A stretch of DNA of 8,042 nt, taken from Methanosarcina sp. UBA5 (lineage in GTDB: Archaea; Halobacteriota; Methanosarcinia; Methanosarcinales; Methanosarcinaceae). Of this stretch, positions 1 through 6,002 are shown piece by piece. The notes under the pieces are model-generated. The model was not told the DNA's origin, did no database searches, and saw only the letters and a list, made by a program, of their open reading frames with translations. Both the position numbers and the translations under genes were made by a program. The stretch is taken from the NCBI RefSeq assembly GCF_002505485.1, contig NZ_DAVG01000094.1:1-8042 (forward strand). The letters are read 5' to 3'. Within the stretch, counting starts at the first letter, position 1. Each line of letters opens with the position of its first letter.

Positions 1-200
1 TAGGAATACACTTGTTTACTCCGACTACGGCACCATTAAATGCAAAAAAACTATATAAAACACATAGGCACTTTTCTCGATGTCTAATGATATCGATTTT
101 AAGCTTAAAAAAGTGTTACTAAATGAAAAATATAAATGCCTTTTATAAAGAACAGGCTATGCAACTATAGGAACCATTGGTCAAATGGGAGTTTACCAAA
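1..200. other. AT-rich intergenic sequence, no gene supported
   Basis: I see no convincing coding region. All frames are broken by stops, and the longest readings are a few dozen codons without a ribosome binding site or a recognisable family. The sequence is AT-rich with several TATA-like strings (for example ACTATATAAAA near 50-60 and TATAAATGCC near 130). The first bases could be the tail of a gene that continues to the left, but I could not recognise one. Confidence 0.4.
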
Positions 201-237
201 TAATAAAAAGTCTTGAAATAATTTTGAATTTCAAGAC
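201..237 (-). terminator. Intrinsic-type terminator of the DUF1259 gene
   Basis: GTCTTGAAAT at 210-219 and ATTTCAAGAC at 228-237 form a perfect 10-bp stem with an 8-nt loop. Read on the minus strand, the stem is followed at once by TTTTTATTA (209-201). It lies about 75 bases past the stop codon of the gene at 312-1259, in the right orientation to end that transcript. Archaeal RNA polymerase can stop on T-tracts alone, so this bacterial-looking hairpin plus T-run is stronger than the minimum needed. Confidence 0.7.
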
Positions 238-311
238 AGCTTATCAGTTATTCACCTCAAGGTTAAACTTAATTTATCATAGAGTGCCCAATAGGAAGTT
301 TAAGATATGTT

Positions 312-1259
312 TTAGCTTCCGATAGTGCTATTTGTCTCATTAAGAGCTTCGCGCATAATACTTGCAATCTCTGTAGCATTTCCCGTCGCCCAGCAGTGCA
401 AATAGAATAGTCTGGGCTGCTCGGTTATCATATGGCTGTGCAGGGCTGTGATCTCAATACCTTTATTTGATAGAGTCTGCATTACAGGCTCCACTTCGTT
501 TTCTTCTAGTACAAGTTCGCCGATAACTGCCGCATTGCTATTCCCGATAGGCTGGAAATGTATCAAGGTTGAAACGTCCATAGCCGGGGATAGTACATAG
601 CCGTTCATGCGTATTTTATCGGCTCTAGGTATATCAAAGCCATAATCTCCTCCTTCGGTAGAGCCTTTTTCCCCGAAAATCTTATCGAGTTTGGTAGTAT
701 TAATGCCTTCATTAAGGAAGCTCTCTTCACTTTTAGCAGGAGGTTTTCCGTTAACATAATCAGTAATACTGCGGATTTTCTTGGCCATATCTGTAGAATC
801 GCCATAACCGTGTATGTGCATCCACAATATATGTGGTGACAGTCGTAGCAGATGGTTATGTAATGCAGTTATCTGGAATCCTGACTGAAGAACCATCTTT
901 GTCACGTTTTTGACTTCCGTCTCCGTAAGCCCGATTTCACCAACCATCATTGTCTTGTTTCCGACTCTCATAAAATCGAAATCATGAGTTCGGTCAGAGG
1001 CAGTATTCAGTGGTATTCCGTCGAGTGTTACCTTTTCACCCATTGGTATGCTAAATGTAATGGCATCATTAGGTTTAAGCTCGCTTTTTACGCCCATGGT
1101 CTTTTCTGTTGATGCCCAGTAACTGTCACTAACATTCTTGTCATCCGAACTGTTTACCGTTTCAGTATGCGGAGCTTTTGCTGAAATTTCACCAACTATC
1201 GCTACACACAGTAATAAAGCGATGAATGCAGTAGCTAATTTAATAGTCTTTTTACTCAT
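312..1259 (-). CDS. Exported DUF1259 (LppY/LpqO-type) protein with two repeated domains
   Basis: The protein (315 aa) starts with a Sec-type signal peptide: MSKKTIKL, a hydrophobic stretch to about residue 22, and an AxA-like site at SAKA, so it probably acts outside the membrane. The rest is two tandem copies of the DUF1259 (PF06823) unit, roughly residues 50-165 and 190-312. Each has a GE(I/L) strand, then ITALHNH or ITALHSH, then a second motif, HIH in copy one and HCW in copy two. The His pairs suggest a metal or ligand site that is weaker in copy two. The biochemical function of the family is unknown to me. I chose the ATG at 1259 because GGGGG sits 9 bases upstream; the ATG at 1268 would add three residues (MYE) but abuts that G-run. 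The gene has its own promoter and terminator and is not cotranscribed with the ATPase. The family call is from memory of the motif pattern. Confidence 0.85.
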   Translation of the reverse strand: MSKKTIKLATAFIALLLCVAIVGEISAKAPHTETVNSSDDKNVSDSYWASTEKTMGVKSELKPNDAITFSIPMGEKVTLDGIPLNTASDRTHDFDFMRVGNKTMMVGEIGLTETEVKNVTKMVLQSGFQITALHNHLLRLSPHILWMHIHGYGDSTDMAKKIRSITDYVNGKPPAKSEESFLNEGINTTKLDKIFGEKGSTEGGDYGFDIPRADKIRMNGYVLSPAMDVSTLIHFQPIGNSNAAVIGELVLEENEVEPVMQTLSNKGIEITALHSHMITEQPRLFYLHCWATGNATEIASIMREALNETNSTIGS

Positions 1260-1263
1260 CTCA

Positions 1264-1305
1264 TACATCCCCCATTAGAGTACAAAGAATTAATAAATAT
1301 ATAAC
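1264..1305 (-). promoter_or_regulatory. Promoter and ribosome binding site of the DUF1259 gene
   Basis: On the minus strand a TATA-like TTATATATTT lies at about 1295-1304, which places the transcript start near 1275. The short leader then carries GGGGG (1273-1269), 9 bases before the ATG at 1259. A second TATA-like string further upstream (around 1343-1352) is possible but would give a longer leader. Confidence 0.5.
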
Positions 1306-1371
1306 TCAAAATTTATAAATCTATACGCATACTTTATGATGCTTATATATATTCTACAATGTAAACGGTTT

Positions 1372-1393
1372 AAAAAAACGAGGTGCTCAACCA
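1372..1393 (-). terminator. T-tract terminator after the P-type ATPase
   Basis: On the minus strand a run of seven T (1378-1372) begins 26 bases past the ATPase stop codon. It is preceded by GAGCACCTC, which can form only a three-pair stem. A T-run of this length is sufficient for archaeal termination, so it probably separates the ATPase from the DUF1259 gene. Confidence 0.5.
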
Positions 1394-1404
1394 ATTCAAA
1401 ATCC

Positions 1405-3951
1405 TTAACGTATGATTTCATCCGTTTCTCGACGTGCTTCCATTCTGATCATTTTCTTGACCTCTATCCAAAAAGTTGTGACTATTACCATTATCAGAAT
1501 AATTCCCCATACCGAAAACGGGAGAAAAGTAGTCTTCAAGTATGGGAACACAACGGGAATATTTGTCATTGTTACGGTCAGTACAATCATTCCGGCAAGC
1601 CATAATGATGCGAAACGGTTTGAAAAAATACCCTGTTTCAGGAGAGGAAGCTTTCTTTGCTTCATATTTAGTGCAAGGCAGATATGTCCAAGTAGCCAGG
1701 TTGAGAACGCTGCAGTCTGTGCAAGGACAAGATCATCTGTCTGGAAATATAAGAAAACATAAAGAACAGTTATTCCTAATGCGAGTCCGATACCATTTAC
1801 AAAAATTTTTTCCAATATAGTTGATTTCAAGTATTCTTGAACATTTTCTGGCATACGTTGGAGCAAATTAGGTTCTTTCTGCTCAGTAACGAATATTGTT
1901 GAAGAAGCAAGATCCATCAGCAGCTCAATTATAATTATGTGAATTGGATTAAGAGGAAAAGGAATTCCAAGTATTAAGGGAATCAGGAAAATTGAAAGCA
2001 GTATTGCTTTAGCGGTAAGATAGTATGTAAGTCCTTTCTGGAAATTGTCCAGAGATTTCCTGCCATTTGTTATTGCTTCTGGAATGTGAACATAATTGTC
2101 ATCAGTTAACACAAGATCGGCACTTTCTTTTGCGAGGTCAGTACCCATTTTCCCCATCGCTATGCCTACATCAGCTGATTTTATTGCAGCGGCATCATTT
2201 ATGCCATCCCCAATCATAGCAACTTTTTCCCCATCGGCTTGGAAGGCCTTTATCAGCTGAAGCTTCTGGAGTGGAGCAACTCGTGCAAATACCCTAGTTT
2301 TCTTTACTACTGCCCTAAGCTCGTCGTCTTTTAGGCGTTCGATCTGATCGCCAGTTACTACTTCTCCGCTTAATCCAATTTTTTCTGCGACTGCTTTAGC
2401 AGTACCCGGGTGATCCCCAGTAACAATAACCGTTGTTACTCCAGCCAATTCAAGTGAAGTTATGGCTTCTTTCACGCCTTCCCGAACTGGATCTGTCAAT
2501 ATTGCAAGAGCAACGAAATCCAGATCTGTTAGCCTGTCAGTCTCTAGTTTGTCTAAAAAGCGCACAGCATAAGCAACTACACGTTCTCCGGCAGCAGTTT
2601 CTTTTTCTAAAATCTCAAGCAATTTCTCCTTTTCTTTTTGGGGAAGGTTTGAACTGTTGATAAGTATTTCAGGTTTTCCTGCTATCGCATGGAGAAAGCT
2701 GTTGTCTTTTTTGTATACAAGTATACGCCAAGGCTGCCCTCTAGCAAAACCAATGAATATATCAGGATGAATTTTTTTACCTTGAGTTCCGCCAAGTGCT
2801 TCAAAAACCGCCTCGTCTGTAGGATCCCTAGAATGCTCTGGAAGCGATAGAAGAACTTTTTCTTTCACAACGGATTGTTCTGATGATTTTTCTAATTCAT
2901 TCCCATCAGCAGAAATAAGTTTTTCAAGGCGTATTTTGTTTTCTGTTACAGTTCCCGTTTTATCTGTTACTACAACAGTTACGAAACCAAGTGTTTCCGT
3001 ACCTCTCAAACGTTTTGTTATAATATTTTCTTTTGCAAGTTCAAAGGAAGCCAGTGCAAGTGCCATCGTAATTATAATTGGTGGCTGTCCTGGAACCATC
3101 AGAAATGTCAAAGCTAACCAAGTAATAACCATTTGCTGAAAATCCTGACCTCTCAATACTCCTATGCCAGGTACTATAAGACTAACTGCAAATGCAACGA
3201 CTGCAAGCATTTTTGCCAGATTTATCATGGTAATTTGCAGATAGGTGTTTTCTTTTTTTGTTATTTGTACTTCTTTTGCAATTTTGCCAAATTCACTTTT
3301 CTCTCCAACAGCAGTAACAAGCACAATTCCTTCACCATCAAGGACGACGGTGCCCGAAAATACGGAGTTAGTTCTCTCCGTAAGTGGCGCTTCTTCCGGA
3401 ACCTCAGATTCAGCATCTTTCCTTACAGAATTTGATTCGCCTGTTAATGTGGATTCATCAACAACCAAGCCTTTGCTTTCAATGATTCGACCATCAGCAG
3501 GAACACGAACTCCTGAGGATAAAACAATTAGATCCCCAACTACGAGCTCAGATGATGCTATCTCTGATTTATTTCCTGCTCTGATAACAGTTAATGTTGG
3601 TTGTGCCAGTGCTTTTAGTTGCTTGAGGGTACGATCGGTTCTTGCTTTATTAATCAACTCTATGAAAACATAAGCAAGGACGACAAAAACCATTACAGCG
3701 GCTTCTAAAAATTTGGAGAATATCAAGGAAAGAACTGCTATAGAAAGAAGAAGCAGCATCATGGGTGATTTAATTCCTTCAATAAGAAGAGAAAAAGTAC
3801 TGGAAGGTTTGAGTTCAGCAAAGGTATTTTTACCAAATCTCTCAGCATTTTTTGGAACCTGTGTTTCTGAAAGACCTATTTTTATGTTAGTATTGTAAAA
3901 ATTTGCAAGATCTGAGATTGGACAAGCCCACCATTTCGACATATCTGCCAT
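1405..3951 (-). CDS. P2-type cation-transporting ATPase (P-type ATPase)
   Basis: An 848-aa membrane pump of complete P-type architecture. In order: cation-ATPase N-terminal domain (about 7-60), helices M1-M2 (about 60-102), actuator domain with TGES at 170-173, M3-M4 (about 243-305), phosphorylation motif DKTGT with Asp330, nucleotide-binding domain with DPTDEAVFEA (376-385) and GKPE (425-428), TGDHPGTA (511-518), hinge GDGIND (581-586), then six C-terminal helices (about 640-830). ATP-driven movement of a cation across the cytoplasmic membrane is firm; the ion is not. In M4 the calcium-pump PEGLP motif is PGQPP (287-291), without its acidic residue; M5 reads TAKAILL, and M6 keeps Glu676 and Asp680 in IIELLMDLASS. 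The usual KGAPE of the N domain is AGKPE. Ca2+, Mg2+, H+ or Na+ cannot be separated on this evidence. GGTGGGTGG precedes the ATG at 3951; the ATG at 3942 (MSKWW) is also possible. Single gene with its own promoter. Confidence 0.93.
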   Translation of the reverse strand: MADMSKWWACPISDLANFYNTNIKIGLSETQVPKNAERFGKNTFAELKPSSTFSLLIEGIKSPMMLLLLSIAVLSLIFSKFLEAAVMVFVVLAYVFIELINKARTDRTLKQLKALAQPTLTVIRAGNKSEIASSELVVGDLIVLSSGVRVPADGRIIESKGLVVDESTLTGESNSVRKDAESEVPEEAPLTERTNSVFSGTVVLDGEGIVLVTAVGEKSEFGKIAKEVQITKKENTYLQITMINLAKMLAVVAFAVSLIVPGIGVLRGQDFQQMVITWLALTFLMVPGQPPIIITMALALASFELAKENIITKRLRGTETLGFVTVVVTDKTGTVTENKIRLEKLISADGNELEKSSEQSVVKEKVLLSLPEHSRDPTDEAVFEALGGTQGKKIHPDIFIGFARGQPWRILVYKKDNSFLHAIAGKPEILINSSNLPQKEKEKLLEILEKETAAGERVVAYAVRFLDKLETDRLTDLDFVALAILTDPVREGVKEAITSLELAGVTTVIVTGDHPGTAKAVAEKIGLSGEVVTGDQIERLKDDELRAVVKKTRVFARVAPLQKLQLIKAFQADGEKVAMIGDGINDAAAIKSADVGIAMGKMGTDLAKESADLVLTDDNYVHIPEAITNGRKSLDNFQKGLTYYLTAKAILLSIFLIPLILGIPFPLNPIHIIIIELLMDLASSTIFVTEQKEPNLLQRMPENVQEYLKSTILEKIFVNGIGLALGITVLYVFLYFQTDDLVLAQTAAFSTWLLGHICLALNMKQRKLPLLKQGIFSNRFASLWLAGMIVLTVTMTNIPVVFPYLKTTFLPFSVWGIILIMVIVTTFWIEVKKMIRMEARRETDEIIR

Positions 3952-3995
3952 CCACCCACCAATAATACGAATATGCTAGACTAATATAAAGATCC
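3952..3995 (-). promoter_or_regulatory. ATPase promoter and leader, with a TATA usable in both directions
   Basis: On the minus strand CTTTATATTAG (about 3991-3981) is a TATA element that predicts a start near 3960, just ahead of GGTGGGTGG (3960-3952) and the ATG at 3951, so the leader is about ten bases. The same bases read TAATATAAAG on the plus strand; that reading predicts a divergent start at about 4010-4014, where the hairpin at 4011-4089 begins. Confidence 0.5.
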
Positions 3996-4010
3996 TTTTT
4001 ATTTCGGTTC

Positions 4011-4089
4011 TGTGTAGTCTATGAGGGTTGAGATAAATCTTCGGTACGCTCTAGGGTCAGTTCGAAGGTCAACCCTTATAGATTACACA
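4011..4089 (+). ncRNA. Candidate small structured RNA (79-nt hairpin)
   Basis: A 21-base arm (4011-4031, starting TGTGTAGTCT) pairs along its whole length with 4069-4089 (ending GATTACACA). There are 19 Watson-Crick pairs, and the two exceptions (4017/4083 and 4023/4077) are both G-U pairs when read as plus-strand RNA, but A-C clashes on the minus strand. An inner stem of five pairs joins CTTCG (4039-4043) with CGAAG (4063-4067), enclosing a 19-nt loop. A plus-strand TATA (TATAAA, 3985-3990) lies about 25 bases ahead of the first paired base. No coding frame explains the element and it does not fold as a tRNA. I know no named family that matches; it could instead be a mobile-element remnant or a DNA recognition palindrome. 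Confidence 0.45.
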
Positions 4090-4242
4090 ATACCTGATGA
4101 AGCTTGTATCTGCAAAAAACAAACAAATTAGACAAACTGTTGACTTTTTCAGTTTTGTGTATGTTGAAACCTAAAGGTTTACATCATGTTCAAATTTTAA
4201 AAACTGTACATTTTTGTAAAAATTTAATTTGCAGGATGCTTC
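4090..4242. other. AT-rich spacer between the hairpin and the recombinase operators
   Basis: No gene is supported. The only structure I see is a small palindrome, AAACCT-aa-AGGTTT (4167-4180), and T-rich stretches (for example 4143-4149 and 4211-4215) that could end a plus-strand transcript from the hairpin. Confidence 0.35.
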
Positions 4243-4278
4243 GATATACGAACCTTTTTGCCATAGAATGTTCGTATT
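4243..4278. promoter_or_regulatory. Distal ATACGAAC dyad upstream of the recombinase
   Basis: ATACGAAC (4246-4253) faces GTTCGTAT (4270-4277) across 16 bases, forming an 8-bp inverted repeat. The left box extends to GATATACGAAC (4243-4253), an exact 11-bp match to the reverse complement of the outer box of the proximal dyad. It resembles a paired operator or a recombinase-binding array. Confidence 0.5.
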
Positions 4279-4330
4279 TTAGGAGAAAATCTCTCATTTT
4301 TCTATCAATTTTTAGAATATTCCTCAAAAA

Positions 4331-4363
4331 AATACGAACTTTTTAATATTTTGTTCGTATATC
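4331..4363. promoter_or_regulatory. Proximal ATACGAAC dyad enclosing the recombinase TATA box
   Basis: ATACGAAC (4332-4339) faces GTTCGTAT (4353-4360) across 13 bases. The interval contains TTTTAATATT (4341-4350), whose centre is about 25 bases ahead of the ATG at 4371, so it is the likely TATA element. A protein on both half-sites would cover the promoter. No Shine-Dalgarno sequence precedes the ATG (ATCACATCTC), so the transcript is probably leaderless. Confidence 0.55.
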
Positions 4364-4370
4364 ACATCTC

Positions 4371-4946
4371 ATGGATAATGGACTTGTTACCTCTGATGGG
4401 ACAAAGGTTCTCACAGTTGCGGAATATGACCAATTTGTTAATTTCATTCCAATGAAGTTCAGGCCTATTTTTGAAGTCAATACAATTACAGGCCTTCGGT
4501 ACGTGGAGCTTCAAAGGTTACACGAGCATGAAGAATGGTACTATACTGAAAGAAACCAGATTATCCTTCCTAAAGAGGCACAGAGGAAAGTAAAACAAAA
4601 ACTTGTTAAGAGGACCATAGACAAATTACCGGCTACATTTCCCTATCTTTTCAAGGCTTTCCTAGAGTGCAAGAAACCACCAGCACGTAATACCTGGTTT
4701 GAGAACCTTGAAAGATGGAGCTACAAAGCTGGTATTATTCCAAAGGTCAATCCAAAGACTCCTAGGAAAACAATTGAAAGTTGGATGTTGAAAGCAGGAA
4801 TACCAGAAATTGAAATATACAGCAGGCAAGGACACGACCCTATTACCAGTCTTAGACATTACCAGAGTCTTTCTTTTACAGATTACGAAATGAGGGACAT
4901 AGAAAAGAGGCTCATAGAATGGGGAATTCTTAGAGGGAAAATTTGA
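4371..4946 (+). CDS. Short tyrosine recombinase/integrase-like protein, catalytic domain only
   Basis: A 191-aa protein resembling the catalytic half of tyrosine recombinases, which cut and rejoin DNA through a phosphotyrosine. The active-site pattern is visible: Arg43 in ITGLRYVEL; a beta-hairpin with lysines at 73-80; box II as KTPRKTIESWMLKAG, where Arg132 is kept but the usual first His of HxxR is Lys129; then RQGHDPITSLRHYQSL with His155 and Tyr164 at the normal nine-residue spacing. The N-terminal core-binding domain of full-length integrases (usually 300 aa or more) is absent, and the sequence upstream contains no fragment of it. It may be a naturally short archaeal form, a remnant, or a DNA-binding regulator derived from an integrase. 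The ATG at 4371 fits a leaderless start. The ATACGAAC dyads directly upstream may be its own binding sites. Family assignment is good; activity is uncertain. Confidence 0.78.
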   Translation: MDNGLVTSDGTKVLTVAEYDQFVNFIPMKFRPIFEVNTITGLRYVELQRLHEHEEWYYTERNQIILPKEAQRKVKQKLVKRTIDKLPATFPYLFKAFLECKKPPARNTWFENLERWSYKAGIIPKVNPKTPRKTIESWMLKAGIPEIEIYSRQGHDPITSLRHYQSLSFTDYEMRDIEKRLIEWGILRGKI

Positions 4947-4972
4947 ATGGCTTAATAAAAATACTAAATTGT

Positions 4973-5017
4973 TCCAAAATATATAAATAGAGTGTGATCT
5001 GCTAATATTGGATGGAG
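4973..5017 (+). promoter_or_regulatory. Promoter and ribosome binding site of the 40-codon ORF
   Basis: TCCAAAATATATAAATAG (4973-4990) is a strong archaeal BRE plus TATA. It predicts a start near 5008-5012. GGAG follows at 5014-5017, seven bases before the ATG at 5025. The arrangement is as good as that of any gene in the window. Confidence 0.65.
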
Positions 5018-5024
5018 ATCACAA

Positions 5025-5147
5025 ATGGAAAACAAGATAGAAGAAGTCGAGAGGGATTATATAGAATTCAGGAAAGAAATGGAAGAGGAAGAAAATAAAG
5101 AGAGTAAAAACCAGCATAAAAAACCAGATGATGGAAGATATTCGTGA
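5025..5147 (+). CDS. Small acidic/charged protein of 40 residues, unknown function
   Basis: The ORF encodes 40 residues beginning MENKIEEVERDYIEF and ending DDGRYS. It is dominated by Glu, Lys and Arg and should be mostly one charged amphipathic helix (about residues 2-27) with a polar tail. No Cys or His site and no membrane segment is present. I call it a gene because a well-placed TATA, a GGAG seven bases upstream and a clean stop frame it; composition alone would not suffice. It starts 78 bases after the recombinase stop but has its own promoter. A role as an accessory or antagonist of the upstream recombinase is conceivable, but nothing in the sequence shows it. I do not recognise a family. 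Confidence 0.6.
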   Translation: MENKIEEVERDYIEFRKEMEEEENKESKNQHKKPDDGRYS

Positions 5148-5156
5148 ATTAAATTA

Positions 5157-5182
5157 ACAAGTCAGCCCTACAAGTCAGCCCT
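5157..5182. repeat. 13-bp tandem duplication at the 3' end of the MtrA-like gene
   Basis: ACAAGTCAGCCCT occurs twice without a gap (5157-5169 and 5170-5182). The last base is the final base of the MtrA-like stop codon. It looks like a recent slippage duplication in the space between two converging genes. A T-run within the end of the neighbouring gene (5188-5193) could help end the plus-strand transcript. Confidence 0.8.
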
Positions 5183-5859
5183 TATTCTTTTTTGCCTTTC
5201 GCTATTGACCGCTCTATTTGCTCTTTAATTTTCTTCACTCTCTCACTTTCCTTCTCATCTGCCGGTTCAATCCATGGTTGAGTGATACGCCGTGTTATCC
5301 TGCCGCTGAGAGGAGGTTCAGGGTAAGCTCCTAGATCGTAAAGGGAATAACCGTGGAAATTCACTGGCTCTTCCTGATAACACGACCACACAGCTTGTCT
5401 AATTATTTCTGGATCTCCCTTAAATTGAAGATCGATTAGGGTAACTTGCTTTCGGAAGCGTTCGATGAACTCCATCGGCAAATTGAATAGAAAAGGATGG
5501 GGCGAATCTGTTCCAATAATACGCTTTTTTTCATCAACGCCGTTTGAAAACAAAGCCTTCATAGCTTCTCCGGTTAGATGCCCAGGGGATTCTGGTCCCC
5601 CGAGAATTAGGTAACGAATATTCGGATTAGCAACGATATTGCATATTATCTTCTCAAATCCAATATTCTCTGTTTGCACCGTTCCAGCAAGCGCCGCTCC
5701 ACTTTCTATCCCAGCTCGTACAAGCTTTTCAACTTCAGGTGGAATCTTGTCGGCATCAGTTTTCAAAATAACCGCAATGGCAACAGGAGAAAAATCATTT
5801 CCTCTTAGATACCTGCCTTCCTCTGGAGGATAATCTGGATGTGGACTTACCTTTAACAT
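5182..5859 (-). CDS. Soluble MtrA-like corrinoid protein (methyl-tetrahydromethanopterin:CoM methyltransferase subunit A homologue)
   Basis: The 225-aa protein matches the corrinoid domain of MtrA: AGAALAGT-x-QTENIGFEKIICNIVANPNIRYLILGG, then SPGHLTGEAMKALFSNGVDE and KKRIIGTDSPHPF. The His of GHLTG (residue 94) corresponds to the His that binds cobalt in MtrA of the membrane methyltransferase complex. Unlike true MtrA there is no C-terminal membrane helix; the tail (about 170-225) is proline- and charge-rich and ends in a lysine-rich helix, so the protein should be cytoplasmic. Methanosarcina has such soluble MtrA paralogues, including MtxA, probably shuttling methyl groups outside the sodium-pumping complex. 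No mtrH- or mtxX-like partner lies beside it, so its methyl donor is unknown. I chose the ATG at 5859 because it fits the family N-terminus (MLKVSPHPDYPPEEG) and GGGG precedes it; the ATG at 5871 is possible. A TTG at 5889 would lie upstream of the predicted transcript start. Confidence 0.85.
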   Translation of the reverse strand: MLKVSPHPDYPPEEGRYLRGNDFSPVAIAVILKTDADKIPPEVEKLVRAGIESGAALAGTVQTENIGFEKIICNIVANPNIRYLILGGPESPGHLTGEAMKALFSNGVDEKKRIIGTDSPHPFLFNLPMEFIERFRKQVTLIDLQFKGDPEIIRQAVWSCYQEEPVNFHGYSLYDLGAYPEPPLSGRITRRITQPWIEPADEKESERVKKIKEQIERSIAKGKKE

Positions 5860-5902
5860 GTTATTCCCCATTTCCTTTATGATATACAATATTATACTTA
5901 CT

Positions 5903-5914
5903 TGTTATAAATGT
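5903..5914 (-). promoter_or_regulatory. Promoter of the MtrA-like gene
   Basis: On the minus strand ATTTATAACA (about 5912-5903) is a TATA element that predicts a start near 5883. The leader then contains AAAGGAAATGGGG ahead of the ATG at 5859. This spacing argues against translation beginning at the TTG at 5889. Confidence 0.45.
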
Positions 5915-6002
5915 GTGTAAAATGGATTTACATTTACAGTAGCTGTCAAAGAGATTTCAACGAGTTGGTATTAAAGCAGATTAAAGTTTGAGAAATAAAT
6001 TG

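Noticed and set aside
605..805. 66-codon minus-strand frame inside the DUF1259 gene
   Set aside because: It lies in another frame of a well-supported gene and shows no motif or start signal.
1336..3898. Several plus-strand open frames of 60-140 codons opposite the ATPase
   Set aside because: They are antisense to a gene with unmistakable P-type ATPase motifs, have no ribosome binding sites and match no family.
4011..4089. tRNA gene, because of the 79-nt length and a TTCGAA string
   Set aside because: The outer stem is 21 pairs rather than 7, and no D arm, anticodon arm or T arm can be placed.
4011..4089. Simple transcription terminator
   Set aside because: No T-run follows on either strand close to the stem, and no gene ends next to it.
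4104..4346. 80-codon plus-strand frame ahead of the recombinase, considered as a missing N-terminal domain
   Set aside because: It overlaps the repeated operator-like boxes, has low-complexity composition, no Shine-Dalgarno, and no resemblance to an integrase core-binding domain.
4662..4859. 65-codon minus-strand frame inside the recombinase gene
   Set aside because: Antisense shadow of a region that contains catalytic motifs.
5860..5889. TTG at 5889 as start of the MtrA-like protein
   Set aside because: It would add ten residues not expected for the family and lies upstream of the predicted transcript start; ATG codons at 5871 and 5859 are better.
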